From assembly GCA_041665525.1 (NCBI GenBank), contig JBAYIS010000010.1, positions 1-64,000 of the forward strand: a stretch of DNA of 64,000 bases. Reading direction: 5' to 3'. The notes below the pieces were generated by a model. It searched no databases, was not told the DNA's origin, and saw only the letters and a program-made list of their open reading frames with translations. This DNA comes from UBA8401 sp041665525 (GTDB lineage: Bacteria; Bacteroidota; Ignavibacteria; UBA10030; UBA8401). Positions 55,004 to 63,382 of the stretch are shown here, piece by piece (positions within the stretch are counted from its first letter, which is position 1; each line of letters opens with the position of its first letter). Both the position numbers and the translations under genes were made by a program.

Positions 55004-55333
55004 TTAATTCGGTTTCTTTTCGTCCTTCTTCGTTTCGTCATTCATCTCGCTTTTTTTCTCATCGTGACCCTTGCATCCATCCTTGCCGCTGCAACCATCT
55101 TTTCCTTTTTTCATATCCTTGCCTTTGCATCCATCTTTACCGCTGCAACCGTCTTTTCCTTTCTTCATGTCCTTACCCTTGCAACCATCCTTACCGCTGC
55201 ATCCGTCTTTCTTCGCCTCTTTTTTATCTGTGGATTTTGTCGGTGCCTTATCCTGTGCGCTGGCAACGGAACCGCTCAACATGCCCGCCACCGCAGCGGT
55301 CATCAACAAACTTGTGAATTTATTTGTTTTCAT
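55004..55333 (-). CDS. Secreted Cys/Gly/Lys repeat protein, probable bufferin-like RiPP precursor
   Basis: 109 residues. A signal peptide (MKTNKFTSLLMTAAVAGMLS, cut near Ala26) leads to a lysine-rich spacer and a tandem repeat of 18 residues, KKDGCSGKDGCKGKDMKK, present two full times and part of a third. Cysteines are at 45, 51, 63, 69, 81 and 87, each as GC(S/K)G. The tail is charged. Low complexity and an MNIO maturase next door make a modified, copper-binding bufferin-type peptide likely. A plain metallothionein-like protein is the alternative. Confidence 0.85.
   Translation of the reverse strand: MKTNKFTSLLMTAAVAGMLSGSVASAQDKAPTKSTDKKEAKKDGCSGKDGCKGKDMKKGKDGCSGKDGCKGKDMKKGKDGCSGKDGCKGHDEKKSEMNDETKKDEKKPN
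55067..55210 (-). repeat. 54-base tandem repeat in precursor gene
   Basis: Two and two-thirds units of 54 bases encode residues 42-89. Units differ mainly at third codon positions, and each holds two GGTTGC or GGATGC Gly-Cys codon pairs. The number of units could change by recombination without breaking the frame. Confidence 0.85.
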
Positions 55334-55372
55334 AAAAACTCCTTGAATATAGTGATGTGTGAAAAGAGAGCG

Positions 55373-55399
55373 CTATATTGTAAACAACAGACAATATAG
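55373..55399 (-). promoter_or_regulatory. Inverted repeat upstream of precursor gene
   Basis: CTATATTGT and ACAATATAG are exact complements separated by nine bases, 40 bases upstream of the precursor ATG. The AT-rich arms and absence of a T run argue for a regulator binding site rather than a terminator for the P460 gene upstream. Confidence 0.55.
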
Positions 55400-55457
55400 T
55401 CCGATTATTATTTGTGATAGTTCTTCCTTAAATGATCTATTTGTGAAAGAATTGTCC

Positions 55458-55976
55458 TTATGGATGAGTATCGTTCATGCGGGTATAGTCGAAACCGGGC
55501 GAGTGACATCCTGCGCAGGACTCACCTTTCCCTGCGGCAGAAATAAACGGTGAGCCGTCTGCATTCAACTCAGCCCACACCCAATCCCCGGGACCCTTGT
55601 TGGATGCACGGGAAAATTTGAACATGATGGCGTAATACAGTTTGGTCCCGGTCGAATTGAAGATCTCCTTCACAATCAACGAAGAATCTGGAAACACCGG
55701 ATTTGTTTGCACCCTGCCGGTCAGGGTCAACTGAGATTTTGCTTGCACATTGTACCACACAAAAATATTCCCCGCGTGGGCAGCGCCGCTGTTTCCGGGA
55801 ATAGTATCGGTAACATTATTGAAATACGCGGCTTTCGGGGAGGACTTTACCAATTGAAAAAGCTGTGCATCAGTAATCGTCGCAGTATTATCACCCGAGT
55901 CTGCGACCGTGTTTTCATTTTCTTTACAGCCGGACACGATGATGAGGAGAGAAAACAACAACAAGAGATTCTTCAT
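55458..55976 (-). CDS. Cytochrome P460-family lipoprotein
   Basis: A 172-residue lipoprotein; lipobox LIIVSGCKE, Cys17. The haem-attachment site is CAGCH (Cys154, Cys157, His158), followed by SPGFDYTRMNDTHP, and the P460 core GPGDWVWAELNADGSPF comes before it. Family members carry a c-type haem that may be cross-linked to a lysine, and oxidise hydroxylamine or nitric oxide, or handle cytochrome c' ligands. It lies 124 bases before the RiPP precursor gene, same strand. Whether it belongs to that system is unknown. Confidence 0.85.
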   Translation of the reverse strand: MKNLLLLFSLLIIVSGCKENENTVADSGDNTATITDAQLFQLVKSSPKAAYFNNVTDTIPGNSGAAHAGNIFVWYNVQAKSQLTLTGRVQTNPVFPDSSLIVKEIFNSTGTKLYYAIMFKFSRASNKGPGDWVWAELNADGSPFISAAGKGESCAGCHSPGFDYTRMNDTHP

Positions 55977-56087
55977 AAAGTATTTTATAGATGAATGAAT
56001 GGTTGGTGAAATAATAACGGCGGAAATATACTCTTAACCTATCACGAAACTATCACAGTGGAATAAAAAGAGTGTGAATAAATTCAA

Positions 56088-56229
56088 AGAGACTTCTGAA
56101 ATATTAATTATTCATGGTCATTTCGAGCGAAGCGAGAAATCTCAGGCTTTAATTTCGGCAGTAAAACGAGATTCCTCGTCGCTCCGCTCCTCGGAATGAC
56201 ATCGATTTGGGATTTTTCAGTGGTCTCAC
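56088..56229. mobile_element. MITE-like element, copy C
   Basis: Termini AGAGACTTCTGAAATA and ATTTTTCAGTGGTCTC form an inverted repeat. Nested inside, GTCATTTCGAGCGAAGCGAG and CGCTCCTCGGAATGAC form a second inverted pair, along with GAGAAATCTC and GAGATTCC. It lies between the histidine kinase stop and the P460 gene. It matches copy B in the opposite orientation. Confidence 0.75.
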
Positions 56230-56232
56230 AAA

Positions 56233-57699
56233 TTAAGAATACACAGGCAATTGAAAAGAAAATGACGTTCCCTCATTTTTTTTACTGCTCACAGAAATGG
56301 TCAGGTGATGCACTTCGAGGATTTTCTTGACAATTGCCAAACCGAGTCCCGCACCGTCGTTCTGGAACATATTCTTTTGACTTCCTTTGTTGTACCGGTC
56401 AAATATATGCGGGATGTCCACTTCTGCAATTCCCGCGCCGGTGTCCGAAACACTAATATCCACCGCGCGGGAAAGACGCCGCAGTTCGATGGTCACCGCT
56501 CCCCCGGCAGGAGTGAATTTAATTGCGTTATCCACCAGGTTATGAATCACACGGTCGATCAATGCAATGTCGGCGAAGATCAACGGCAAATCCCGCGGCA
56601 TCACGAATTGGAAACGGATCCCTTTCTTTTCAGTGATGATCAGATATTTTTGGCCGATGTCCTGCACCAGTTCCGTGATGGAAAACGGTTCGGGATTCGG
56701 CCGCGTCTGCTTTGCTTCAAGCTTGGAAAGTTCGAACAACTCTTCCACAAGATTACGGAGGCGGTCAGTGGAAGAAAGAACTGTCTTCAAATATTTTTCC
56801 CGCTCCGATCTTTCCAGTGTCTCCGCTTTAATCAGCAGTGTTTCGATGTACCCATGAATGGTGGCGAGCGGCGTGCGAAGATCGTGCGATACGTTGGCCA
56901 CCAGTTCGCGCCGAAGATTGTCCATCGTTTTCATTTCATCGATGTTGCGTACTATGGTATCGGCCATCTCATTAAAGGATGTCGCCAGCTCATTCAATTC
57001 GCCTCCGGACGATAATTGTATGCGCGCCAGATGATTTCCCCGTTGAAATTCACGGACGGTGTGGACGATGGTGCGGAGGTTTCTGGTGATAAACAACAGC
57101 GCAATCAGTCCGACGATCGCCGCCGCAAAAAGTGTAATCGTCATTGCCCGGGTGCCGATGTTGAGAATGTAGCTGCCGGCCAGCATTTTAAAACTGTTTT
57201 CGAATTCCTCGCTGCCGAGAATGACATACAGATATCCGATCACCTTCTCCTCGTCCTTGATCTCCGCAGCGGAAAAAGTCTTCACTTCCATCGCATATTT
57301 TGGATCGTCTCCGACAAGAAATTCCGGCTTCCCCTCCATGACGAACTTTTTTACCGGATCGATGGAGACAGTCATTCGGCAGATCTTCGTGTTGGAAGGG
57401 CAATGAGAGAGCACTTTTCCGGATGTGTCGAGCGCGTAGACTTCTATGCTCGGATTGAAGAGCTTCTGGATGGTGAAGATCTCCTCCATGCGTGCGGAAT
57501 CCAACCGGTGATCGACAACCGGTTGATAGTGACGGAGTAATCGCTGTGCGATCGGCATACTGAGCCGCTGGTTTGCCTCCTGAAAATACATGTCTGCGGA
57601 GAACGCAATTATGTAAATGTAGACGGAAGAGATAACGATCAACACTGCCAGGAATATTGCGGAGATCCTCCAGTACAGCGATCGGAAGAATTTCTTCAC
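56233..57699 (-). CDS. Sensor histidine kinase (HAMP, PhoR/BaeS type)
   Basis: A 488-residue membrane kinase: first helix at about 10-32, periplasmic sensor of about 150 residues with two cysteines (CPSNTKICRM), second helix at about 180-205, HAMP, HisKA (NVSHDLRTPLATIHGYIETL) and ATPase (DNAIKFTPAGGAVTIEL, DTGAGIAEVDIPHIFDRYNK, GAGLGLAIVKKILEVHHLTI). Its start overlaps the stop of the response regulator gene by four bases. The signal is unknown. Confidence 0.92.
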   Translation of the reverse strand: MKKFFRSLYWRISAIFLAVLIVISSVYIYIIAFSADMYFQEANQRLSMPIAQRLLRHYQPVVDHRLDSARMEEIFTIQKLFNPSIEVYALDTSGKVLSHCPSNTKICRMTVSIDPVKKFVMEGKPEFLVGDDPKYAMEVKTFSAAEIKDEEKVIGYLYVILGSEEFENSFKMLAGSYILNIGTRAMTITLFAAAIVGLIALLFITRNLRTIVHTVREFQRGNHLARIQLSSGGELNELATSFNEMADTIVRNIDEMKTMDNLRRELVANVSHDLRTPLATIHGYIETLLIKAETLERSEREKYLKTVLSSTDRLRNLVEELFELSKLEAKQTRPNPEPFSITELVQDIGQKYLIITEKKGIRFQFVMPRDLPLIFADIALIDRVIHNLVDNAIKFTPAGGAVTIELRRLSRAVDISVSDTGAGIAEVDIPHIFDRYNKGSQKNMFQNDGAGLGLAIVKKILEVHHLTISVSSKKNEGTSFSFQLPVYS

Positions 57700-58421
57700 C
57701 GTTTTCCTCCCGGTATCTCTTCCGGTTCCGCAAAACGATATCCCACACCCCAGGCGGTGAGAATATACTTTGGTTTCGACATGTCATCCTCTATCTTTGA
57801 GCGGAGGCGGTTGATATGGGAGTTCACCGTATGGTCGTATCCGTTAAACTGGTATCCCCAGACAAGCTCCAGCAATTGTTCGCGCGTGTATGTCTTGCCC
57901 GGATGAGTTGCGAAGAGCACAAGCAAATCGAACTCTTTTGCCGTCAGGTCCAGCCGTTTTCCGCAGCGCTGCACCTTTCTCCGCTCCCGATCGATTTCAA
58001 GATCGCCGGCGATGATCAATGAAGATTTCTCTGCCGATGCTGTTTCCTGCTGCATTGCTTCTGCACGGCGGAAGACGGCTTTCACGCGTGCGATGAATTC
58101 CCGCACACTGAACGGTTTTGTCAAATAATCGTCCGCTCCAACCTCCAGGCCGAGCACTTTGTCCAGCTCTTCGGATTTTGCGGTGAGCATCAGAATTGGT
58201 GTGTAGTTCTTTTCTGCGCGGACCCGGCGGCAGATTTCCAGTCCGTCCATCTTCGGCAGCATCACATCCAGAACAATCAAATCGAGCTTGTTTTTTTGCG
58301 TCTGCGAAAAACCCTTTTCGCCGTCGTTCGCAATTGTGACCTTGCAGCCAAGGTCTTTCAGATGGATACTCAGCAGTTCGGTGATATCGTTATCGTCTTC
58401 AACAACCAATACGTGTCTCAT
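57696..58421 (-). CDS. OmpR/PhoB-type response regulator
   Basis: A 241-residue regulator. The receiver has Asp52 (DLIVLDVMLPKMDGLEIC) and DDYLTKPFSVREF; the winged-helix output contains LTAKEFDLLVLFATHPGKTY, GYDHTVNSHINRLRSKIEDD. It is translated just before its kinase. Targets are not shown; the downstream P460 and RiPP genes lie on the same strand and are candidates. Confidence 0.93.
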   Translation of the reverse strand: MRHVLVVEDDNDITELLSIHLKDLGCKVTIANDGEKGFSQTQKNKLDLIVLDVMLPKMDGLEICRRVRAEKNYTPILMLTAKSEELDKVLGLEVGADDYLTKPFSVREFIARVKAVFRRAEAMQQETASAEKSSLIIAGDLEIDRERRKVQRCGKRLDLTAKEFDLLVLFATHPGKTYTREQLLELVWGYQFNGYDHTVNSHINRLRSKIEDDMSKPKYILTAWGVGYRFAEPEEIPGGKR

Positions 58422-58552
58422 AATTATTTAAGATTTACAGCTCTCCAGCAGTGATTGACAAAGTTTTTTGCAGGACGTACCCGTTAGGTGTTTTATAATT
58501 GGTAACAAAATTATTGTACGAGAAATGTATCACAAATATATCACGCAGACAT

Positions 58553-58576
58553 AAAAAAAACCGGCGCGAAAGCCGG
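58553..58576 (-). terminator. Terminator of the propeller kinase gene
   Basis: CCGGC and GCCGG enclose a GCGAAA-type loop; on the minus strand the stem is followed by eight T residues. It lies 33 bases after the stop at 58610. Confidence 0.9.
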
Positions 58577-58609
58577 TAAAATCGATTGCTTTGACGTGCG
58601 AAGATATTT

Positions 58610-61600
58610 TCACTTCTCCACAGGCAATTCAATGAAGAAGGTACTCCCTTTCCCCAATTGACTTTCCGCCCGAATGGTGCCGCCGTGCAGTTCCACGATC
58701 AGCTTCGCAATGGAAAGCCCCAATCCGTTCGATGATTCGTTTCCTGTCGGACGGGGAGAAAGTTTTTGAAACTTGCCGAACAATTTTTTCTGCTCCTCTT
58801 CGCTCAATCCTGCACCGGCATCCTTCACTGAAACTCGCGCAACATGCTCAATCCGCTCCACGCGGATATCGATCGGTGAACCGAACGGTGAATATTTCAC
58901 CGCATTGCTGAAAAGATTTTCAATGGACTGATACAAACGTTCGGAATCACCAAAGATCATGCTGTCAGCACCGGGGCACACCGTAAGATTTACCGGCTGT
59001 TGTTTTTTGTCCGCCAGATGTTTGTTCGTGGAAACAACATAACCGGTCAGGTCGGAAAGGCTGAGCGAAAGTTTGTTAAGATTGATCTTTCCCTGTTCCA
59101 TCGATTCCACGCTCAGGAAATCCGTAATGAGATCGACCATCTGTTCCGCAGAACCGGAAATCGCTTTTGCCGATTCCTTCGCAGTTTTCTCATCGAATTC
59201 CTCTTCCTGCAGCAGGTGAGACATGCCGACGATTGTTGTGAGCGGATTCTTCAAATCGTGCGCAACGATATTGACCAGATCGCTCTTGAACTGGTTCGCC
59301 TGTTCTGCCCGCTCTTTCTCGATCTGCAAATTATGCGTCCGCTCCGCAACAAGTTCCTTCAATTCCCGTTCGCGCTCCTTCAGTGCGCCGATCCGGTAAC
59401 GGTACGCGGAAAAAATTGCGCCGGTAAACAGAAGCATTACGGAGATGCCAAACCACGACGTTTGATAGAAATGCGGATGCTGTGTGATGGTAACCGCGGC
59501 GCCTTCATAATTCCAAACACCATCGTTGTTCGCGGCGATCACGCGGAAGGTGTATGTGCCGGGGGCGATATTTGTGTATGAAACGGTCCGGCCGTTTCCT
59601 CCGTTGATCCAGTCGTTATCGTACCCTTCCAGCATATACTTGAATTGCACGAGTTCCGGCGCCAGCAGGCTTAATGCGCTGAAACTGATCGTCGTGCGAT
59701 TCGTGCCGGCCTGCAGTTCGGCACCGGTATTGTTCATTTCGATCCATTTGCCGTCTGCAGTGATTGTTTCGATATACACCGGCGGAATTATCGCATTGGT
59801 CGGGAGTTTTTGAGGAGAAACGATTGTCACTCCTTTCATTGTCGGGAACCAGATCGTACCGTTCCTCATTTTCCATCCCGCCGGCTGACTTCCGCCGTTG
59901 CACTCAGCGCTTCCCATGCCGTCGACGATTCCGTACAATGTGAATGTTGTTTGTTGCTGTTCTCCTCTTGCGATGGAGTTGAGTTCTTGTTTGTTGACGC
60001 GAAAAATTCCTTTGTTACACGTCAGCCAGAGATAACCCAGGTCATCTTCCTGGATCTCGTGTACCGCAACGGCGTCGTACCCCTGCTCCGGTCCATATTG
60101 TGTTACCATGTCCTTTTCAATCCGCTGCAGACCGCTGCGATCCGTACCAATCCAGACTACGCCATCTGCATCGATGTAGATATCCCTGATCTCATCATGA
60201 ACGAAGCGCTGATTTTGTGTGAATTGTTTTAATTCCTTTTTCGTTTTTAGCGCGGTGAGAATGGTGATGCCGCTGTCAGTCCCGAACCAAACACTGCCGT
60301 CCGGATGTTGCGTAATAGCTCGGATAGAATTATTTGTCAATCCGTTTTCCGATGTGTATCGTTGGACCCGTCGTTGATCGACGGAAAAGAGTCCTTCGTT
60401 CTGCGTACCGATCCAGATGGTGTTATCTTTTGTTTTTGTGATCACCATGATGTTCTTCGCGTTGATTGCGGGAAATCGGCGGAAGAAATGCGGCGGTTGC
60501 GATTGAGATGTGAACACCCCGTCCGATGTTCCGATCCAGATGGTTCCGTTTTTATCATCCAGGACCGTCCGGACAATATTGCTGAGCGGTGTTGTGCCAA
60601 TCGTGTAATTCCGCGCCGTTCCGTTCTCCCACATAGTAACACCGCCGCCGTTCGTGCCGATCCACTGTGCTCCGCGATTGTCTTCGTATACAGTCCACAG
60701 GAAATTGTTTCCGATCCCCTCTTTTTTCGTCAACGCAGTAAATCGCGAATCGCGCAGCCGGTTCAATCCGCCGCCGCCGGTGCCGATCCACAGCGATCCC
60801 TCACGATCCTGACAGAGCGCCCAGATAACATCCGTCGTCAATCCATCCACACTGGTCAGTGATTCGAACCGGCCGTTCAGATATCGCGAAAGTCCGCCGC
60901 CGCTGCTGCCGATCCAGACGCTGCCGTTTCGGTCCTCATAGAGCACGCGGATAACATTGCTGGACAATCCGTCTTTCGTTGTGAAAGTGGAGAAAACGCC
61001 GTTGCGGTACCGGGTGATTCCGCCGCCGGCGGTGCCGATCCAGATATTGCCGAAGCGGTCTTCAATGACCGATCGCGCGATATTGTGCTGCAGAAATCCT
61101 GATGAGGTATCGATTTGTTCCACGAAAGAAGCCGTCTTTCTCCGCACGCCATTGTCCGTTCCGATCCAGATCTCGCCGTCACTTGTTTCAGTGATGGACC
61201 AGACGATGATTCCGGCAACATCGAATTCCGCAGATCGGTCACGGAACTGAGTGCCATCATACGACAGGATGCCGGAATGTGTGCCAAACAGAATTGATCC
61301 GTCATGAAGTTCGACAACAGTGCTAATGGTTGTGCGAGGAAACCCGGGTTCCAGTGCTATCCGGTTGAAACTCCCTTTGCTGTAGGAATATAAGCCGTTG
61401 GTAGTTCCGATCCATAATCGGTTCTGTGAATCCTGGAAGAGCGATCGCGGCTGTGCATTTTTCAGAACGGATTCATAATTTTTGAACGTAACGCCGTCGA
61501 AACGGTACAGTTCTGCATATGTTGCCAGCCATAAATATCCGTCGGACGATTGGGCGAGGGCGATGATGGAGTTATGTTTCAACCCCTGAACTTCCTGCCA

Positions 61601-61705
61601 GGTATCCAACCGGTATTGCGTGATGCGCTTGGAAGTGGAAAGCCCCGGAGGTAACTGCGCAGAAACGCTGCTGCTGAACAATACGATTGCTAAGAAAACG
61701 AACAA
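58610..61705 (-). CDS. Two-component regulator propeller histidine kinase
   Basis: About 1031 residues. The start is taken as TTG 61705, with AGGGGGA six bases upstream and a signal peptide (FVFLAIVLFSSSVSAQ) directly after; the frame extends to 61951 but that part has no features. The periplasmic region holds about 14 propeller repeats (SSDGYLWLATYAELYRFDG, DRFGNIWIGTAGGGITRYRN) and a Y_Y_Y domain (LVQFKYMLEGYDNDWINGG). A membrane helix precedes HisKA (NIVAHDLKNPLTTIVGMSHL) and ATPase (GLGLSIAKLIVELHGGTIRA). Hybrid versions often sense oligosaccharides; this one lacks receiver and AraC domains. Confidence 0.88.
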   Translation of the reverse strand: MFVFLAIVLFSSSVSAQLPPGLSTSKRITQYRLDTWQEVQGLKHNSIIALAQSSDGYLWLATYAELYRFDGVTFKNYESVLKNAQPRSLFQDSQNRLWIGTTNGLYSYSKGSFNRIALEPGFPRTTISTVVELHDGSILFGTHSGILSYDGTQFRDRSAEFDVAGIIVWSITETSDGEIWIGTDNGVRRKTASFVEQIDTSSGFLQHNIARSVIEDRFGNIWIGTAGGGITRYRNGVFSTFTTKDGLSSNVIRVLYEDRNGSVWIGSSGGGLSRYLNGRFESLTSVDGLTTDVIWALCQDREGSLWIGTGGGGLNRLRDSRFTALTKKEGIGNNFLWTVYEDNRGAQWIGTNGGGVTMWENGTARNYTIGTTPLSNIVRTVLDDKNGTIWIGTSDGVFTSQSQPPHFFRRFPAINAKNIMVITKTKDNTIWIGTQNEGLFSVDQRRVQRYTSENGLTNNSIRAITQHPDGSVWFGTDSGITILTALKTKKELKQFTQNQRFVHDEIRDIYIDADGVVWIGTDRSGLQRIEKDMVTQYGPEQGYDAVAVHEIQEDDLGYLWLTCNKGIFRVNKQELNSIARGEQQQTTFTLYGIVDGMGSAECNGGSQPAGWKMRNGTIWFPTMKGVTIVSPQKLPTNAIIPPVYIETITADGKWIEMNNTGAELQAGTNRTTISFSALSLLAPELVQFKYMLEGYDNDWINGGNGRTVSYTNIAPGTYTFRVIAANNDGVWNYEGAAVTITQHPHFYQTSWFGISVMLLFTGAIFSAYRYRIGALKERERELKELVAERTHNLQIEKERAEQANQFKSDLVNIVAHDLKNPLTTIVGMSHLLQEEEFDEKTAKESAKAISGSAEQMVDLITDFLSVESMEQGKINLNKLSLSLSDLTGYVVSTNKHLADKKQQPVNLTVCPGADSMIFGDSERLYQSIENLFSNAVKYSPFGSPIDIRVERIEHVARVSVKDAGAGLSEEEQKKLFGKFQKLSPRPTGNESSNGLGLSIAKLIVELHGGTIRAESQLGKGSTFFIELPVEK

Positions 61706-61814
61706 ACGATTTCCCCCTACGGAAATGATGCTTGGATTTCCGCAATGATAGAGAATAACAAAATGAAATACAATGCGGTGGCGAGCATCTGTTGCCCGGA
61801 TCACAGAGTACTGA

Positions 61815-62423
61815 TTACAGACGGTCGCGCAGCCACCGTTGAATATCTCCCAAGCATTCATCGTTAATCTGGTGAGCCATGGGATATTCACTATACGTGA
61901 CATGGGCATTCGACGTAGAAAGAAGTGCATTCGTCTTCCGCGCGGACGCAATCGGGATGACGGGGTCGTTAAGACCGTGTGAAATGAAAATACTCAGGTC
62001 CTGAAGCTCGTTTAGCTTATACTCCGGTTCCAGTTCTTTTGGTGCGAATCCGCTTAATGCAAGAATTCCGGCACAGAGTTTTGGCTGTGTTAAAGCGATT
62101 GCGTAAGACATGATCGCTCCCATGCTGAATCCGAGCAAAAACAGTTTTTCTGTTTTTAAAGGAGCAAGAAAAGAAAGGATCTCATTTTTACTATGGAGAA
62201 AACTCTTTTCATCCACGCTGCCGTCCTCAAACAGATCGAACCAAGTATACCCGCCCCAGTCGAACTCAAATGGCGCGCGCAGAGAGTAAATGTCCAATCG
62301 AGGATCAAGATGACTTTTGAGTCCAAACAGATCGTGTTCGTCCGAACCGCGGCCGTGCAGCATAATCAAAGTGGTTTTTTTTGAATTTTGTTGCGACGCG
62401 GGCTGAAAAACGGAATGCAGCAT
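61815..62423 (-). CDS. Phospholipase/carboxylesterase family hydrolase
   Basis: A 202-residue alpha/beta hydrolase with catalytic Ser100 in LLGFSMGAIMSYAIAL, Asp153 in GLNDPVIPI and His184 in PMAHQIN. The oxyanion motif LIMLHGRGSDEHD is at the start. It matches the small carboxylesterase/acyl-protein thioesterase group. No signal peptide, so cytoplasmic; the natural ester is unknown. Confidence 0.9.
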   Translation of the reverse strand: MLHSVFQPASQQNSKKTTLIMLHGRGSDEHDLFGLKSHLDPRLDIYSLRAPFEFDWGGYTWFDLFEDGSVDEKSFLHSKNEILSFLAPLKTEKLFLLGFSMGAIMSYAIALTQPKLCAGILALSGFAPKELEPEYKLNELQDLSIFISHGLNDPVIPIASARKTNALLSTSNAHVTYSEYPMAHQINDECLGDIQRWLRDRL

Positions 62424-62468
62424 AGCAAGGCACTAAGTTTATGGAAATCGGCGAAACGTCCGTTCCGG

Positions 62469-63068
62469 TTATTTGAGGATATTTTGTACGCCTACGCGGA
62501 TCATCATCACCGCGATTGCAACCAAAAAGAGTGCGGCAACTTTTGCAAAGGCTTTCGTTCCCCCTTCACCCATCAGTTTTATGACAAGGTCGGAATGGCG
62601 GAACATGATCCAGACAATGAACAAATTTACTGCGAGCGAGACCATGGAGATCCAATATCCGTACGCATCAACGATTATGATGATCGTCGTCAGCGCTCCG
62701 GGTCCCATAATCAAAGGAATGCCGATCGGAACGACGCCGACCGAGGTGTTCGGTTTCCGTTCTTCCTCTCCGCCGGAGAAGAGCAGATCGGTGACGCCGA
62801 GGACCAACAGAACAATTCCTCCGCCGATTCGGAAATCATTTTCCGTAATGCTGAGAAATTTGAAGATTACTTTTCCGAGAACGAGAAAGACCAGCGCGAC
62901 AGCCGCCGAAGTCAATGTTGCTTCAACAATCAGCTTGCGCCGCGCTTTCAGCGTCATTCCCTCAGTCAACGAGATGAAAATAGGAACGAGTCCCGGCACA
63001 TCTATCGCAACGAAAAGCGGAATGAACGCCATGATCAAATCGTTCAATATGTTGAGGGCATCTTTCAT
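62469..63068 (-). CDS. MarC family integral membrane protein
   Basis: A 199-residue membrane protein with six hydrophobic segments. PLFVAIDVPGLVPIFISLTE, FRIGGGIVLLVLGVTDLLFS and VPIGIPLIMGPGALTTIII are signature blocks of MarC/UPF0056. Despite the name, no link to antibiotic resistance is established for the family. The first gene on its left is the esterase, 45 bases away. Confidence 0.92.
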   Translation of the reverse strand: MKDALNILNDLIMAFIPLFVAIDVPGLVPIFISLTEGMTLKARRKLIVEATLTSAAVALVFLVLGKVIFKFLSITENDFRIGGGIVLLVLGVTDLLFSGGEEERKPNTSVGVVPIGIPLIMGPGALTTIIIIVDAYGYWISMVSLAVNLFIVWIMFRHSDLVIKLMGEGGTKAFAKVAALFLVAIAVMMIRVGVQNILK

Positions 63069-63071
63069 TAA

Positions 63072-63329
63072 TTATACGGACATCTTCTTCAATTCTGCCT
63101 CGATAATTGAAACCGTTTCTTTTTCGGGGATCAAAATTCGCGCGCCTGAGTGTTTCACGGCGTCGGCGACGGAACCCTTCTTCTCCTTCAGAAGGAGCCA
63201 GATGTGATAGCCGAGCCGCGATTGATCGTTCGGTTCTTTTGTGGGAATGGATTTGACGCTGTCATAAGCAATCTTCTCCAATGATGTCGCGTCTGCGTAT
63301 TTTACGGTTGCCGGTGCTGTCGTAGACAT
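63072..63329 (-). CDS. Hypothetical small protein (85 residues)
   Basis: A soluble protein starting MSTTAPATVKYADATSLEKI at ATG 63329, with AAGGAGT seven bases upstream; an ATG at 63350 is less likely. It ends IPEKETVSIIEAELKKMSV. Segments look like alternating helices and strands (LGYHIWLLLKEKKGSVADAV). No family was recognised. It lies three bases before marC, so it is translated in the same operon. Confidence 0.65.
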   Translation of the reverse strand: MSTTAPATVKYADATSLEKIAYDSVKSIPTKEPNDQSRLGYHIWLLLKEKKGSVADAVKHSGARILIPEKETVSIIEAELKKMSV

Positions 63330-63382
63330 AGAAAACTCCTTTATATGCATTATTGATCGAACCGGAGCAATATAATCAACAC

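Noticed and set aside
55004..55333. Metallothionein or methanobactin (Mbn) precursor
   Set aside because: No dense CxC clusters, and no MbnB/MbnC-type context; DUF2063 with DoxX points to the buf/hvf type. Metallothionein-like binding without modification remains possible.
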